From Sorangiineae bacterium NIC37A_2 (GTDB taxonomy: Bacteria > Myxococcota_A > Polyangia > Polyangiales > Polyangiaceae), in contig NASX01000006.1 of the NCBI GenBank assembly GCA_002085155.1, forward strand, positions 1 to 64,000: a stretch of DNA of 64,000 nucleotides, given 5' to 3'. The notes below the pieces were generated by a model that saw only the letters and a program-made list of their open reading frames with translations, did no database searches and had not been told where the DNA came from. Both the position numbers and the translations under genes were made by a program. The stretch's first letter is position 1; each line of letters begins with the position of its first letter. This document shows positions 51,994 to 61,232 of this stretch, piece by piece.

Positions 51994-52338
51994 AAGTCGA
52001 CCGCCCAGGCATCCGAGCCCTGTTGCCCGCCCGCGAAGGAGCAGGCCGACCTTCGTCCCGTCGAGGGCGATGAGGCCGACGAGGAGCTAGCGACGCTCGC
52101 GAAGGCGCTCGCCCATCCGGCGCGCGTGAAGATCGTCCGCATCCTGATCCGCAAGAACGCCTGCATCTGCGGCGACATCGTCGATGAGCTACCGCTCGCT
52201 CAGTCGACGGTCTCCCAGCATCTCAAGGTGCTCAAGGACGCCGGCCTCATCCGCGGCGACGTAGACGGGCCACGGGTCTGCTACTGCATCGAGCCGCACG
52301 CGCTCCGTCGGCTGCGAGCGCTCGTCGGGGGGCTCTGA
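51991..52338 (+). CDS. arsR: ArsR-type arsenite-responsive repressor
   Basis: 115 residues from ATG 51991 (AGAGGA upstream). An N-terminal Cys-containing stretch ([13 protein letters not shown]) precedes the winged helix: [59 protein letters not shown]. The CxC in ACICGD at the DNA-binding helix, plus the N-terminal CC and a CYC near the end, can bind As(III)/Sb(III). Heads the operon arsR-acr3-arsCN-arsM. Repression is probably at the two CATCGT-N6-ACGATG sites. Confidence 0.92.
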   Translation: MKSTAQASEPCCPPAKEQADLRPVEGDEADEELATLAKALAHPARVKIVRILIRKNACICGDIVDELPLAQSTVSQHLKVLKDAGLIRGDVDGPRVCYCIEPHALRRLRALVGGL

Positions 52339-52361
52339 TGCTGCCCCTTCTGCACCCTAAG

Positions 52362-52379
52362 CATCGTTCATCGACGATA
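52362..52379 (+). promoter_or_regulatory. Second ArsR operator before acr3
   Basis: CATCGT-tcatcg-ACGATA (52362-52379), the same layout as the arsR site with one mismatch in the right arm. It lies 53 bp before the acr3 start, so the efflux gene can be controlled separately from arsR. Confidence 0.65.
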
Positions 52380-52431
52380 AAAGAAGGCGCGTCGTGAAGA
52401 CTGCTCGCGTGACGACAAGGACTGACCTTCC

Positions 52432-53538
52432 ATGACCCACAGAAGCGCCGGGCTGCTCGGCAAGCTCTCGTTCCTCGATCGCTACCTGACGCTGTGGATC
52501 TTCGCCGCGATGGTGGTCGGCATCGCCCTCGGCTTCCTCGCGCCCGGCTTCACGACGGCGCTCAACAGCATGAGCGTGGGCACGACCTCCATCCCGATCG
52601 CGCTCGGCCTCGTGCTGATGATGTACCCGCCGCTCGCGAAGGTCCGCTACGAGGAGCTGGGGAAGGTCTTCCGCAACAAGCGCGTGCTGACGCTGTCGCT
52701 CGTGCAGAACTGGATCATCGGCCCGCTCCTCATGTTCGGGCTCGCCGTCGTGTTCCTGCGCGACAAGCCCGAGTACATGCTCGGCCTCATCCTGATCGGC
52801 CTCGCGCGCTGCATCGCGATGGTCATCGTCTGGAACGATCTCGCGGAGGGAGACACCGAATACTGCGCGGGGCTGGTCGCGTTCAACTCGATCTTCCAGG
52901 TCCTGTTCTTCTCGGTCTACGCGTACTTCTTCGCCACGCTCCTGCCGACGTGGCTGGGCCTCGAGGGCGCGATCGTGAACATCACGATCGGCGAGATCGC
53001 CAAGAGCGTCGCGATCTACCTCGGCGTCCCGTTCGCCGCGGGCTTCCTCACCCGACGCGTGCTCGCGAGGGCCAAGGGACGCGACTGGTACGAGAAGCAC
53101 TTCGTGCCGCGCATCAGCCCGGTGACGCTCATCTCGCTGCTCTTCACGATCGTCGTGATGTTCTCGCTCAAGGGTGGGGCGATCGTGCAGCTCCCGCTCG
53201 ACGTGCTCCGCATCGCGGCGCCGCTGCTCATCTACTTCGTGGTGATGTTCGCCGTCTCGTTCTTCAGGAGCAAGCGCGTGGGCGCCGACTACAAGCAGAC
53301 GGCGACGCTCTCGTTCACGGCCGCCTCCAACAACTTCGAGCTCGCGATCGCCGTCGCCATCGCGAGCTTCGGCATTCACAGCGGCGCAGCGTTCGCGGCG
53401 GTCATCGGGCCACTCGTCGAGGTGCCCGTCCTCATCGGCCTCGTGAACGTCGCCCTCTGGGCGCGGCGCCGGTTCTTCCCCAACGCAGAGCTTCAGGTCG
53501 CGGCCCCCGGGTGCGCGACCGACGCATCGGAAGCCTGA
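52432..53538 (+). CDS. acr3: Arsenite efflux permease ACR3
   Basis: 368 residues, ten membrane helices. Family landmarks: [20 protein letters not shown] at the start, [40 protein letters not shown] with the essential Cys, [15 protein letters not shown], and [20 protein letters not shown] near the end with [15 protein letters not shown]3 exports arsenite (and some antimonite) driven by the proton gradient. It is followed after 3 bp by the arsC-arsN fusion, so reduction and export are coupled. Confidence 0.95.
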   Translation: MTHRSAGLLGKLSFLDRYLTLWIFAAMVVGIALGFLAPGFTTALNSMSVGTTSIPIALGLVLMMYPPLAKVRYEELGKVFRNKRVLTLSLVQNWIIGPLLMFGLAVVFLRDKPEYMLGLILIGLARCIAMVIVWNDLAEGDTEYCAGLVAFNSIFQVLFFSVYAYFFATLLPTWLGLEGAIVNITIGEIAKSVAIYLGVPFAAGFLTRRVLARAKGRDWYEKHFVPRISPVTLISLLFTIVVMFSLKGGAIVQLPLDVLRIAAPLLIYFVVMFAVSFFRSKRVGADYKQTATLSFTAASNNFELAIAVAIASFGIHSGAAFAAVIGPLVEVPVLIGLVNVALWARRRFFPNAELQVAAPGCATDASEA

Positions 53539-53541
53539 ACC

Positions 53542-54411
53542 ATGAGCAACGAAACCCAGAGCGTCCTGTTTCTCTGCGTGGCCAACTCCGCGCGCAGCCA
53601 AATGGCCGAGGGACTCGCCCGCATGATCTTCGGCGACCGCGTGCCCGTCATGAGCGCCGGCAGCGAGCCCTCGAAGGTGAATCCCTACGCGGTCGAGGTC
53701 ATGCGCGAGCTCGGTTTGGATCTCGCCGCGCATCGCTCGAAGTCCGTGCAGACGATCGAGCCGGCGACCGTCGGCACGGTGATCACCTTGTGCGCGGAGG
53801 AGGTCTGCCCCGCGTTCCTGGGCAAGGCTCGGCGACTGCACTGGCCGATCCCGGACCCAGCGAGCAAGGACCCATCGATCCCGCGAGAGGAGATGCTCAC
53901 GCGCTTCCGAACGGCGCGCGACACCATTCGCGAGATGCTCGAGCGCTTCGCTGCAGAGGAGCTCCTTGTGGGTGGTGTGACCATTCGGCCTGCGCGTGCG
54001 GAAGACCTGGCCGCCGTCCGCCAGCTCGTCGTGGCGGCGGGGCTCCCGGACGCGGGCATCGCCGACCACTTCCCCGGCGGCTACGTCGTGTTCCACGAAG
54101 GCGAGACCCTCATCGGGACTGCGGGGCTCGAGGTTCACGGTGAGTCCGGTCTCCTGCGGTCCGTGGCGATTGCGCCCTCGCATCGAGGAATGGGCCTGGG
54201 GCCGAAGCTCGCCGAAGACCGGCTACGAACTGCGCGAGCACGGGGACTGACCAGCGTCTACTTGCTCACGACGACGGCGCCGGAGTTCTTCAGGCACCTT
54301 GGGTTCGAACGCGTCGCTCGCGAGAGCGCACCCACTTCGCTGCAGAGATCCTCCGAATTCGCCACGCTCTGCCCAGCGTCAGCCATCTGCATGGTCATGA
54401 GGCTCCGGTGA
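53542..54411 (+). CDS. arsC: Fused arsenate reductase (ArsC, LMW-PTP type) and ArsN-like GNAT acetyltransferase
   Basis: 289 residues. Residues 1-140 are a thioredoxin-type Ars[21 protein letters not shown] with the CX5R active site, [40 protein letters not shown] and [19 protein letters not shown] short linker leads to a GNAT domain (about 150-270): [60 protein letters not shown]. The [15 protein letters not shown] end is that of ArsN, reported to acetylate arsinothricin-like compounds. The two genes are usually separate, so the fusion is notable. Both parts look intact. Confidence 0.93.
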   Translation: MSNETQSVLFLCVANSARSQMAEGLARMIFGDRVPVMSAGSEPSKVNPYAVEVMRELGLDLAAHRSKSVQTIEPATVGTVITLCAEEVCPAFLGKARRLHWPIPDPASKDPSIPREEMLTRFRTARDTIREMLERFAAEELLVGGVTIRPARAEDLAAVRQLVVAAGLPDAGIADHFPGGYVVFHEGETLIGTAGLEVHGESGLLRSVAIAPSHRGMGLGPKLAEDRLRTARARGLTSVYLLTTTAPEFFRHLGFERVARESAPTSLQRSSEFATLCPASAICMVMRLR

Positions 54412-54462
54412 GCTGCGTCCTTTCGGCGAGGTCCCCGTCTTGATGAACAGGAGGCTACGAAG

Positions 54463-55305
54463 ATGAACGAACAGACGAAGGACGAGGTTCGCACCACGGT
54501 GCGTGAACAATACGGCAGCATCGCCCGCTCCACGACCGGGGCGAGCTGCTGTGCGCCGGGGAGCTACGGGCCCGGGGCCAACGCGAGCTTGGCACTCGGC
54601 TATTCCGCCGAGGACCTCGCCGCGGTCCCCGAGGGCGCGAACATGGGCCTCGGCTGCGGAAACCCGCAGGCCATCGCAGCGCTGAAGACCGGCGAGACGG
54701 TGCTCGATCTCGGCGCTGGAGGAGGCTTCGACTGCTTCCTCGCGGCCAAGCAGGTCGGGCCGAGTGGGCGCGTCATCGGCGTCGACATGACGCCCGACAT
54801 GGTGTCGAAGGCGCGAGCAAACGCGCAGAAGCTTGAGGCGAAGAACGTCGACTTCCGGCTCGGCGAGATTGAGCACCTGCCGCTCGCCGACGGCACGGTC
54901 GACGTCATCCTGTCGAACTGCGTGATCAACCTGAGCCCGGACAAGGGCGCCGTGTTCCAGGAGGCCTTCCGCGTGCTGAAGCCCGGAGGTCGCCTCGCCA
55001 TCTCCGACGTCGTGAAGACCCAGGCGCTCCCGGAGTCACTCGAGAACGACGTCGCTGCGCTGACGGGATGCGTCTCGGGCGCGGCAAGCGTGGAGACCAT
55101 TCGCGCGCTGCTTCGCGTGGCTGGCTTCGAGAGCATCCGCGTCGATGTGAAGGAGCAGAGCCGCGAGTTCATCCGCGACTGGCTGCCCGGCTCGGGCGTC
55201 GAGAACTACGTCGCCTCGGCCACCATCGAAGCCGTGAAGCCGGGCGGCGGGAAGTCGTGCTGCGGCCCGTCCTGCTGCGCGCCGGAGAATAAGCGGGGGG
55301 ACTGA
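54463..55305 (+). CDS. arsM: Arsenite S-adenosylmethionine methyltransferase ArsM
   Basis: 280 residues. SAM motif [20 protein letters not shown] and [20 protein letters not shown]; arsenite-binding Cys in [29 protein letters not shown] and ALTGCVSGA. The C-terminal extension has a further Cys run ([12 protein letters not shown]) that may bind metal. The protein methylates As(III) to volatile or less toxic species. 51 bp after the fusion gene; last of the ars operon. Confidence 0.95.
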   Translation: MNEQTKDEVRTTVREQYGSIARSTTGASCCAPGSYGPGANASLALGYSAEDLAAVPEGANMGLGCGNPQAIAALKTGETVLDLGAGGGFDCFLAAKQVGPSGRVIGVDMTPDMVSKARANAQKLEAKNVDFRLGEIEHLPLADGTVDVILSNCVINLSPDKGAVFQEAFRVLKPGGRLAISDVVKTQALPESLENDVAALTGCVSGAASVETIRALLRVAGFESIRVDVKEQSREFIRDWLPGSGVENYVASATIEAVKPGGGKSCCGPSCCAPENKRGD

Positions 55306-55386
55306 GCGGCGGCTGGGGTTGACCCAAAAAGAAGCGAACGCTTATCGTTGCCCGGGCATGGGAAGCTATCGCTTCCTTGGAGCGCC

Positions 55387-55703
55387 ATGACCCGGACGAC
55401 CGGCACATACGAGCGCAGCACCGTCGCCGGGGAGCCGCGGCGGCGCAGCGCCGTCATCGAGCCAGGCGAGGACCTCGCCAGGCTGTTTCTGCGCGCCGCG
55501 AGCGGGTCGGGCTCCTCGATGGCGACCGCGTCACCCTCTGCGAGATCCTCGCCGAAGCGAGTCGGCCAACCTCGCTCAAGCTCGGAGGCGTGGACTTCGT
55601 GAGGTTCTCCGCGCGGGGCGGGGTCGAGCCTGCGGTCGTCACGGACATGGATGATCCCGACGTGCCCGCGGTGATCGCCTCGCCGCGTTGGGGACCGCCA
55701 TGA
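55387..55703 (+). pseudogene. Possible remnants: Fic N-terminus and an unknown C-terminal fragment
   Basis: MTRTTGTYERSTVAGE at 55387 resembles the start of Fic-family proteins, but the match stops after about 15 residues. Another frame further on gives VGLLDGDRVTLCEILAEASR then LKLGGVDFVRFSARGGVEPA and stops at 55703, overlapping the next start by 4 bp. Neither is complete. I read this as a junction of gene pieces. Confidence 0.35.
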
Positions 55704-57199
55704 CGCCCAACGGCTGGTGCCAGACCCTCGGCATCTCGCCGCCGAAGCTCGAGGCGGTCGCAGGCCACCGCGAGGCGAACACGTTCGCGCTTCTGCTCGT
55801 GACGTTGCTGGAGCGCGGCGAGCCGATGACGCTGGCCGACGTGGCCGCCCGCTTCCAGGAGGCCGGCATCGCAGAGCGCTCGCGCGCGCTGCTCTCGCTG
55901 CAGCGCTGCAAGCCCGGGCGCCCGCCGGTCTACCGCGAGGGCGACCTCTACCACCTCGACCCGCACGACGACGAGCTCGACCTCTGGGTGTTCCGGCTCG
56001 GGCTGCGCCCACCGAAGGTCGCTCGGACTCCGCCGGAGCTGGTCGAGGCCGCGCCGCTCCCCGGGCCCGATACCGCGCTCACCGCCGGCGAGCTGGACGA
56101 GGCGTGGAAGGACGCGAGCCTCTCCAGCTGGTCGGCCCAGCGTCTGGCGGTCGCGGTGCTCGACGCCCATGGCGGGCCGCTCACGCCCGCCGAGGTCGTG
56201 GCGGCCGTCGCGGCGCGCACGAAGTGGCATGGCCTCAAGGAGGACGCCGCGAAGTTCAAGCGGCGCGGCAGCGCCGTCGAGGTGCTCGCGGACGGCCGCT
56301 GGGCGATCACCGCGGACGCGGACGCGGCCGTGAAGCAGGCGCGGGCGGCGGTCCGCGACAGGCTCGCCGTCTCTCGGCGGCACACGACGATGCGCACCGA
56401 CCCTGCGGTGGTCGAGCAGCGGCGCGCGGAGTGGGAGAAGAAGCGCGCCGCACACGGGGCCGAGCTCGCGAGCCTCTCTCGCGCGCTGCTCGTCGCGTTC
56501 CCGCCGCCCCGGCCCCAGGCGGTGGCGCTCCTCGACGTCGGCGAGCACGAGCTCACGACCTTCGTCGGCGACGAGCTCTCGTCGCTGCCGTCGCGACTCG
56601 CCGCGTTCGACATCCTCGGCGCCATCGACGTGCGCGGGCTGTTGCGCGCGCTCGGCTTCGATCCCGGCGAGCGCCGGCTCGCCGAGCTCGGCCCGCCGCA
56701 GAAGACCAGGAAGCTCAATCAGCGCGGGCGCACGTTGAAGATCACCACCGCGCTGCTCGTGCAGGGCTCGTGCGGCATCTCCAAGCCCTTCGGCGACGAG
56801 AAGAAGCTCGCCGAATACCTGGCCAAGGGCGACGAGACCAAGCTGCGTCGCCGGCTCGAAGCCGACGTGAAGTCGCTCTACGCGCTCTACGAGTACGGCC
56901 GCCTCCACGGCGCGGTGCGGCTGCGCTGGGGCTTCCTCGACGAGCGCATCCCGGCGCCGTGGGTCCACCGCGACGAGCTGATGCTTCACGACCTGAAGCG
57001 GTCCGCGCTGGCGATGAACGTGCCGCTCGAGGTGGTGGTTGGCAGCGCGCCGGGGTGGGGCGAGCCGTGGTCCCGCGTCCGCCTCGCGCACGTCGAGCAG
57101 GACGACAGCGGCTGGCGCACTTGGCTCGTCGGCGACGACGGCTTCCCGATCGACGAGGACGAGGTGCAGCGCGCCAGGCTGCCGATGGCGCTCCACTGA
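55700..57199 (+). CDS. Large uncharacterised protein with winged-helix-like N-terminus
   Basis: 499 residues from MTPNGWCQTLGISPPKLEAV (ATG 55700). N-terminal part: AGHREANTFALLLVTLLERG, EPMTLADVAARFQEAGIAER, LSLQRCKPGRPPVYREGDLY, suggesting a winged-helix (HARE-HTH-like) fold. A second such region is at about 130-200 (HGGPLTPAEVVAAVAARTKW). The middle is charged (RRHTTMRTDPAVVEQRRAEW). The C-terminal part includes RLRWGFLDERIPAPWVHRDE and WRTWLVGDDGFPIDEDEVQR. No enzyme motif is visible. Possibly DNA/RNA binding. Family not named; I recall similar proteins in myxobacteria without assigned function. Confidence 0.7.
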   Translation: MTPNGWCQTLGISPPKLEAVAGHREANTFALLLVTLLERGEPMTLADVAARFQEAGIAERSRALLSLQRCKPGRPPVYREGDLYHLDPHDDELDLWVFRLGLRPPKVARTPPELVEAAPLPGPDTALTAGELDEAWKDASLSSWSAQRLAVAVLDAHGGPLTPAEVVAAVAARTKWHGLKEDAAKFKRRGSAVEVLADGRWAITADADAAVKQARAAVRDRLAVSRRHTTMRTDPAVVEQRRAEWEKKRAAHGAELASLSRALLVAFPPPRPQAVALLDVGEHELTTFVGDELSSLPSRLAAFDILGAIDVRGLLRALGFDPGERRLAELGPPQKTRKLNQRGRTLKITTALLVQGSCGISKPFGDEKKLAEYLAKGDETKLRRRLEADVKSLYALYEYGRLHGAVRLRWGFLDERIPAPWVHRDELMLHDLKRSALAMNVPLEVVVGSAPGWGEPWSRVRLAHVEQDDSGWRTWLVGDDGFPIDEDEVQRARLPMALH

Positions 57200-57776
57200 C
57201 GCGCGCCGAGAGCCTGCGCGTTGCCCCAGATTTCCGCCCGCCGCGTGTCCCACTCGGCGAAGTCAACCAGGTGCTCTTTGGTGTTGAGCGCCGCGGAGGC
57301 GTCTCGGCGCGGCTCTCGACTGTCGAGAGCCCAGATCGACCCCGAGAGCACCTCGGGGAGCGTCTCGGACGAGACGTGCGCGCTCCCGACGAGAGCACCG
57401 CGGCCGCTCGTCGCTTGTGCCGCATCGCGCGGCAGCCCCGGAAAAATAGGGCCAAGACGGCGAGAGCCCCGACGGGGTGACCGTCGAGGCTCTCTGTAAA
57501 CCGCCCACCGTCGATGACTCGCGGTGGGGTAAAATGGCTCCCCACTTGCGAGCTTGTTGCCAACGCATACCACAGAGCCCCCGCCAAGGCATAGAAATCA
57601 TGCGATCCCGCGGGGTTGGGTGCGGCGAGCGTGAACAGGCGGAGGCCATCCGCGGGACGACCCGACTCGGGGCCGTGGCCGGGGCGTGGTGGGCCTGAAG
57701 AGCCGGCGGTGGGGTCTGGGGCCGGCTGGCGGGTGGTGGCCGGGGTGGGGCAAACGTGGGTCCGGCCAGGGGGGCG
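57200..57776. other. Gene-free region with hairpin and G-rich tract
   Basis: 577 bp. An almost perfect hairpin (GAGAGCC and CGACGG arms, 57462-57494) stands in the middle. A G-rich part (57680-57775) has many GGG runs (GGGGCGTGGTGGG, GGGTGGTGGCCGGGG). A segment at 57515-57545 (CGGTGGGGTAAAATGGCTCC) resembles the terminal sequences of IS21-type elements, but no transposase is present. It separates the ars side from the defence cluster. Confidence 0.5.
57462..57494. terminator. Long stem-loop
   Basis: GAGAGCC-c-CGACGG-ggtga-CCGTCG-a-GGCTCTC: 13 paired bases with one C/A mismatch and a 5-nt loop. A T-run (TTTTTCC on the minus strand, 57441-57447) lies 15 nt beyond on the minus side. It may be a bidirectional terminator between the plus-strand gene ending at 57199 and the minus-strand nuclease ending at 57777. 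Confidence 0.55.
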
Positions 57777-58919
57777 TCATTGCCACTCGCCCGGCCGCGA
57801 GACGATCACCACGTCGGCGATCCCGTCGAGCTTGCGGATGCCGGCCTCGATCTCGGCGTGGTGGTGTGTCGATCCAGTAGCGTCCCAGATGAACGCGATG
57901 ATCGTGTCGTAGCCCGAATCCTTGGTTCGGTAGATCGCGGTGTCGGCAGCGATCTCCTCGATGACCCTTGCCCGAGCAGACTGCGTTGCTTCACGAACGT
58001 ACTTGACCTCGATCACCAGGCGGAGAGAAGGAACAAGGAGGTCGGCGCGTGGATGTTTGTGCCCCAGTGACGGCAGGTTCTCCTCGTCCTCCAGCCCCGG
58101 GAAGACTGGACGAAGCACTGCCCAGGCCAGGCTCTGAACGTGGTACTCGTGCTGGATGTCCCATCGCTGAGCAGTCACGTCCTTGTGTTGCGTCTTGGCC
58201 TTGTCTTCCCACGGCCACCGTTTCAGAGCCGGCGAGATCCCACGAAGGAGCTGAGCGACCTGCCCGATCGTGGGCTTGGCGAGATCGACGGAGGCTTCCA
58301 ACGCAAAGATGGAGGTCAGTGCGGCCTGATGAAAGATCGCCATCTCGGGTGCGACGCTGACAGTTGCCAACACGCTTTTCAGCGCAAGCCGATGGTCGTC
58401 CGCAGTCGGCTCGGTCCGCAGCCTTCGGGCGCAGGCAACCCTCATCAAGGGCGCAGTCTCGGCCCAGAGGGCATCACCAGCGGCTACCGCTCGCGTCAGC
58501 TTGAACAGCTCGATCCGGTGCTCGCAATTTTCCTCGCCGAGTGCCTTCCCGGCGATATCGACCAACCACTGCCCCGCCACCGTGTCACCCAGTGACTCGA
58601 TCCCGGCCGCGAGCGCCAGGCAAGCTACGGGATCGGCCTCGAGGCTCTTTGGCTGTCCCGGTACAAAGAACCTCCGCCGGCGAAGCCATTCGAGGCCGTC
58701 GGTGAAATACTGTCTCGCGCCGCCGTCCCCGGTTGCTGCGAATACGATAGCTGCATCCGCTACGCCACCGTATTGGCGTAGTCCACTCGGCGGGACCCAG
58801 GTGGTGGCTTCGTCGAAAACCCCAATCCACAGCCCAAGGTGGGCGAGAGTGATTGAGCGGTGAGCCTCGTCAAGTTGGGCGTCGATTCGCTCCCTCACGA
58901 GGTCCAAGACGGCCGTCAT
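57777..58919 (-). CDS. PD-(D/E)XK nuclease, putative effector of the Argonaute operon
   Basis: 380 residues from MTAVLDLVRERIDAQLDEAH (ATG 58919, overlapping the Argonaute stop by 4 bp). A helical N-terminal 270 residues (LADPVACL-type helix repeats, no membrane segment) are followed by a nuclease core: Asp293 in HPRADLLVPSLRL, Glu304 and Lys306 in VIEVKYVR, plus a downstream strand YDTIIAFIWDATG. The ADL-x8-IEVKY arrangement is that of the DpnII/MboI-like restriction nuclease domain (PF18742 type). The catalytic triad looks intact. The position at the end of the operon fits an abortive or target-triggered effector activated by the Argonaute. Confidence 0.85.
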   Translation of the reverse strand: MTAVLDLVRERIDAQLDEAHRSITLAHLGLWIGVFDEATTWVPPSGLRQYGGVADAAIVFAATGDGGARQYFTDGLEWLRRRRFFVPGQPKSLEADPVACLALAAGIESLGDTVAGQWLVDIAGKALGEENCEHRIELFKLTRAVAAGDALWAETAPLMRVACARRLRTEPTADDHRLALKSVLATVSVAPEMAIFHQAALTSIFALEASVDLAKPTIGQVAQLLRGISPALKRWPWEDKAKTQHKDVTAQRWDIQHEYHVQSLAWAVLRPVFPGLEDEENLPSLGHKHPRADLLVPSLRLVIEVKYVREATQSARARVIEEIAADTAIYRTKDSGYDTIIAFIWDATGSTHHHAEIEAGIRKLDGIADVVIVSRPGEWQ

Positions 58920-61216
58920 AGAAACCACCTCGTCCTGCCGATGCGGCCAATGATCGCATCATCGGACCAGCCCGAAACCGTGCTGAGGTTCCTGAGTCCC
59001 TCAGCCACGAGCTGCGAGTAGAGGATCGTGATCGGAACTGGCGCAGGAAGAAAGCTACGCCAAGAGTGGCAAGCGAATGCGTACGCTTGCCGCCCGAGAT
59101 AGGTGAGATCACGAAAGGTCGAATCTCGATGAAGCCGCAGGAGGAGAGGAGCCGGGTGCCCGTCGCCTGCTTGCTTGAGCTCGCGTGCCCCTTTCAGACA
59201 AAGAAGCGCGTCACGTCGCGACAGGTGAACCATCAGGCCCCGGGGCGGCGCCGCGATTCCCTTCTTTGCCCCGCGTCCAGCAGGCTGTCCCTGTTGGTTC
59301 TCGTCGAAGATCTGGAACGGATGGGCATCCGCGACGTGAAGGAATGCATACTCTGCATGTGGGATCGCGAGCTCGTTCATCAGCGACCGAACCGCTTGCG
59401 CCTCGACGTCCTTCATCGGCTTGAACGCGTGGAAGACTAGCCGCACGGGATCGCCCGACGACCAGGCGAAGTCAGAGCGCACGCGCTCCACGGCAGCCCT
59501 GACTGCCTGCAGCATCGCGCTGCCATACTCCGAGAATGGTACGGCCCGCGTCCTGCTCTCCAGCAAGTAACGACCATCTCCGGAGAAGACCGTCGTGATT
59601 CCTACGTACCGATCGCCGACACCGAAGCGCGAACTCCTCTCATGGTGGCTGCCGATGCCGACCACCAACTCGTGCGCTACGGCCTGGTCTGACGGCAACA
59701 GCCACGGCACGCCCCCGAGCTTTGCGTAGCAGGCAAGCCCAACGTTGTTCAGCGAATAGGCGCGCTGTCTCGGCGCCTGGTTCATCGTCTCGAAGTGAAC
59801 ATGCTGAACGGCTATGCCCTTCGAGAGAAAGAACGCCTTCGTGGTGAGGTATGGATTGTCGTCGCCGCTCAGTGCCTCCATGGCTTCCTCGGTCTGAACA
59901 AGCGCGAGGTTCCATGACTCGCCGCGATCAGTAATATGCTCGACCGCAGCAATACCCGCGCGGCGGTACTCTGTCGCGGTGGCGTTCGCGGCGACGAACA
60001 CCTTGATGTACGGCTTCTCCAACGCAAAACGCCTCAGGAAGCCGACATCCCCTCCCTTTGCGTTGGGCACCCCGTTGAGGAGCTGTTCCACGAACTGCTC
60101 GACCCTTCCCTGCAATTCCTGCTGGCAGATCACCGCGATAGACAGACGCTTCGGGTTGAACTGGTAGCGGTCGAATGGGCCGTGTTGATCCAGGCCGCCC
60201 TGGTTCCACCGATTCGTTCGCTTCCCATCGGGGTCGAAGATCAGAGCGGGCTTCGGAACGATCTCGTACTTCGGAAACCTCCGCTGACTTGCGATCAACT
60301 TTCCGAATTCCCCCACGTGGCCGTCGAGCAGAAGGGGGGCTTGCTTCCGAAGGTACTGAGCCATTGACCGGATGCGCTTCAATTGCTCCTCGCCGGTCGA
60401 GATTCGCCCCGCCTCCGCGCGCAGCCTTTCGAGCACTTCGCGCGGCGAGCCCGATGCCGGCCTCAGATCGGAAAGGACTTGGGCGAGAACCTCCATCCGG
60501 GGTTCCAGTCTCGCCTCGTGAATCGGAATGGTGGCCCACCCGTCGTCGTGATCAGTAAGCACGAGAGTCCCGCTCTCGACGCGTTCCACGCGACCGGTCA
60601 AGCGTCCGTGATCCGCCAGCCTCGGATCGCCAGTAGGGTCGGCGCGGCGGACATACAACCCCTCGAGCGACACGCCCGCGGCAAGAAGCTCGTTGAGGGG
60701 TGTGTCGATGCGCGGGCGCGTCCGGGAATCGAGCGCAAGAAAGACCTGCGCCTTCCCGGCGGGCCGCTCTACACGAACATCGAGGTCGAACGCCGCTTGA
60801 AAGGCGAGTCCTTCAGGCAGCGAAGCACCGCGCATTACGGACCGCAGGAAATCATCGTCGGGCCGATTGGAAACCACCACGAGGGACCGCCGACGCCTGA
60901 ACAGCTGACGGCCCGTTGTGGCGAAGTGCTCGATCAGCCAATCGGAAAGGCGCCACGCGAGAAGATCCGTCACATCGCCTAGACGAAGCTCAACGACCTC
61001 GTCTGCGCGAATCGCCAACGCTGGTTTCGCAGCCGCCAGTTCCAGGCTTGCACCGCGGCGGCGCACAACGCAGTCGGGGCCGAGCTCGTCTCGAATTCGG
61101 TCAAGCTGAGCACCGTCGACATAGTCAACGCGGCCCACGCGCACCTTAGCATCCCAGTCTGCACGGAGCGCCACCGCGTTGAGGACCAGACTGGTACGCG
61201 GGTGGTGCGAGCTCAT
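58916..61216 (-). CDS. Long prokaryotic Argonaute with apparently inactive PIWI domain
   Basis: 766 residues from MSSHHPRTSLVLNAVALRAD (ATG 61216, AGGAAGG upstream). N-terminal and PAZ-like regions (1-370) are poorly marked. MID (about 375-490) has NPYLTTKAFFLSKGIAVQHV with the Tyr/Lys/Gln guide-5'-end contacts. PIWI begins at CYAKLGGVPWLL (about 496) and runs to the end, with SHHERSSRFGVGDRYVGITT, LHRDSTFRDLTYLGRQAYAF and PVPITILYSQLVAEGLRNL. Where active enzymes carry the first and second catalytic Asp (G-I-D and R/K-D-G) this protein has GIGS (520-523) and FHAFKP (597-600). It should bind guide and target without cutting. Flanked by Mrr and a nuclease gene. Confidence 0.9.
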   Translation of the reverse strand: MSSHHPRTSLVLNAVALRADWDAKVRVGRVDYVDGAQLDRIRDELGPDCVVRRRGASLELAAAKPALAIRADEVVELRLGDVTDLLAWRLSDWLIEHFATTGRQLFRRRRSLVVVSNRPDDDFLRSVMRGASLPEGLAFQAAFDLDVRVERPAGKAQVFLALDSRTRPRIDTPLNELLAAGVSLEGLYVRRADPTGDPRLADHGRLTGRVERVESGTLVLTDHDDGWATIPIHEARLEPRMEVLAQVLSDLRPASGSPREVLERLRAEAGRISTGEEQLKRIRSMAQYLRKQAPLLLDGHVGEFGKLIASQRRFPKYEIVPKPALIFDPDGKRTNRWNQGGLDQHGPFDRYQFNPKRLSIAVICQQELQGRVEQFVEQLLNGVPNAKGGDVGFLRRFALEKPYIKVFVAANATATEYRRAGIAAVEHITDRGESWNLALVQTEEAMEALSGDDNPYLTTKAFFLSKGIAVQHVHFETMNQAPRQRAYSLNNVGLACYAKLGGVPWLLPSDQAVAHELVVGIGSHHERSSRFGVGDRYVGITTVFSGDGRYLLESRTRAVPFSEYGSAMLQAVRAAVERVRSDFAWSSGDPVRLVFHAFKPMKDVEAQAVRSLMNELAIPHAEYAFLHVADAHPFQIFDENQQGQPAGRGAKKGIAAPPRGLMVHLSRRDALLCLKGARELKQAGDGHPAPLLLRLHRDSTFRDLTYLGRQAYAFACHSWRSFLPAPVPITILYSQLVAEGLRNLSTVSGWSDDAIIGRIGRTRWFL

Positions 61217-61232
61217 GGAGCCTTCCTCGAGG

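Noticed and set aside
52357-54183. 608-residue minus-strand frame over the ars genes
   Set aside because: Charged low-complexity translation of the antisense of acr3 and arsC.
55454-57253. 599-residue minus-strand frame
   Set aside because: Opposes the 55700 gene, which has consistent helix patterns; the antisense product is Arg/Ala/Leu noise.
57515-57545. Insertion sequence end of IS21 type
   Set aside because: Only short similarity to remembered terminal sequences; no transposase or paired end in the window.
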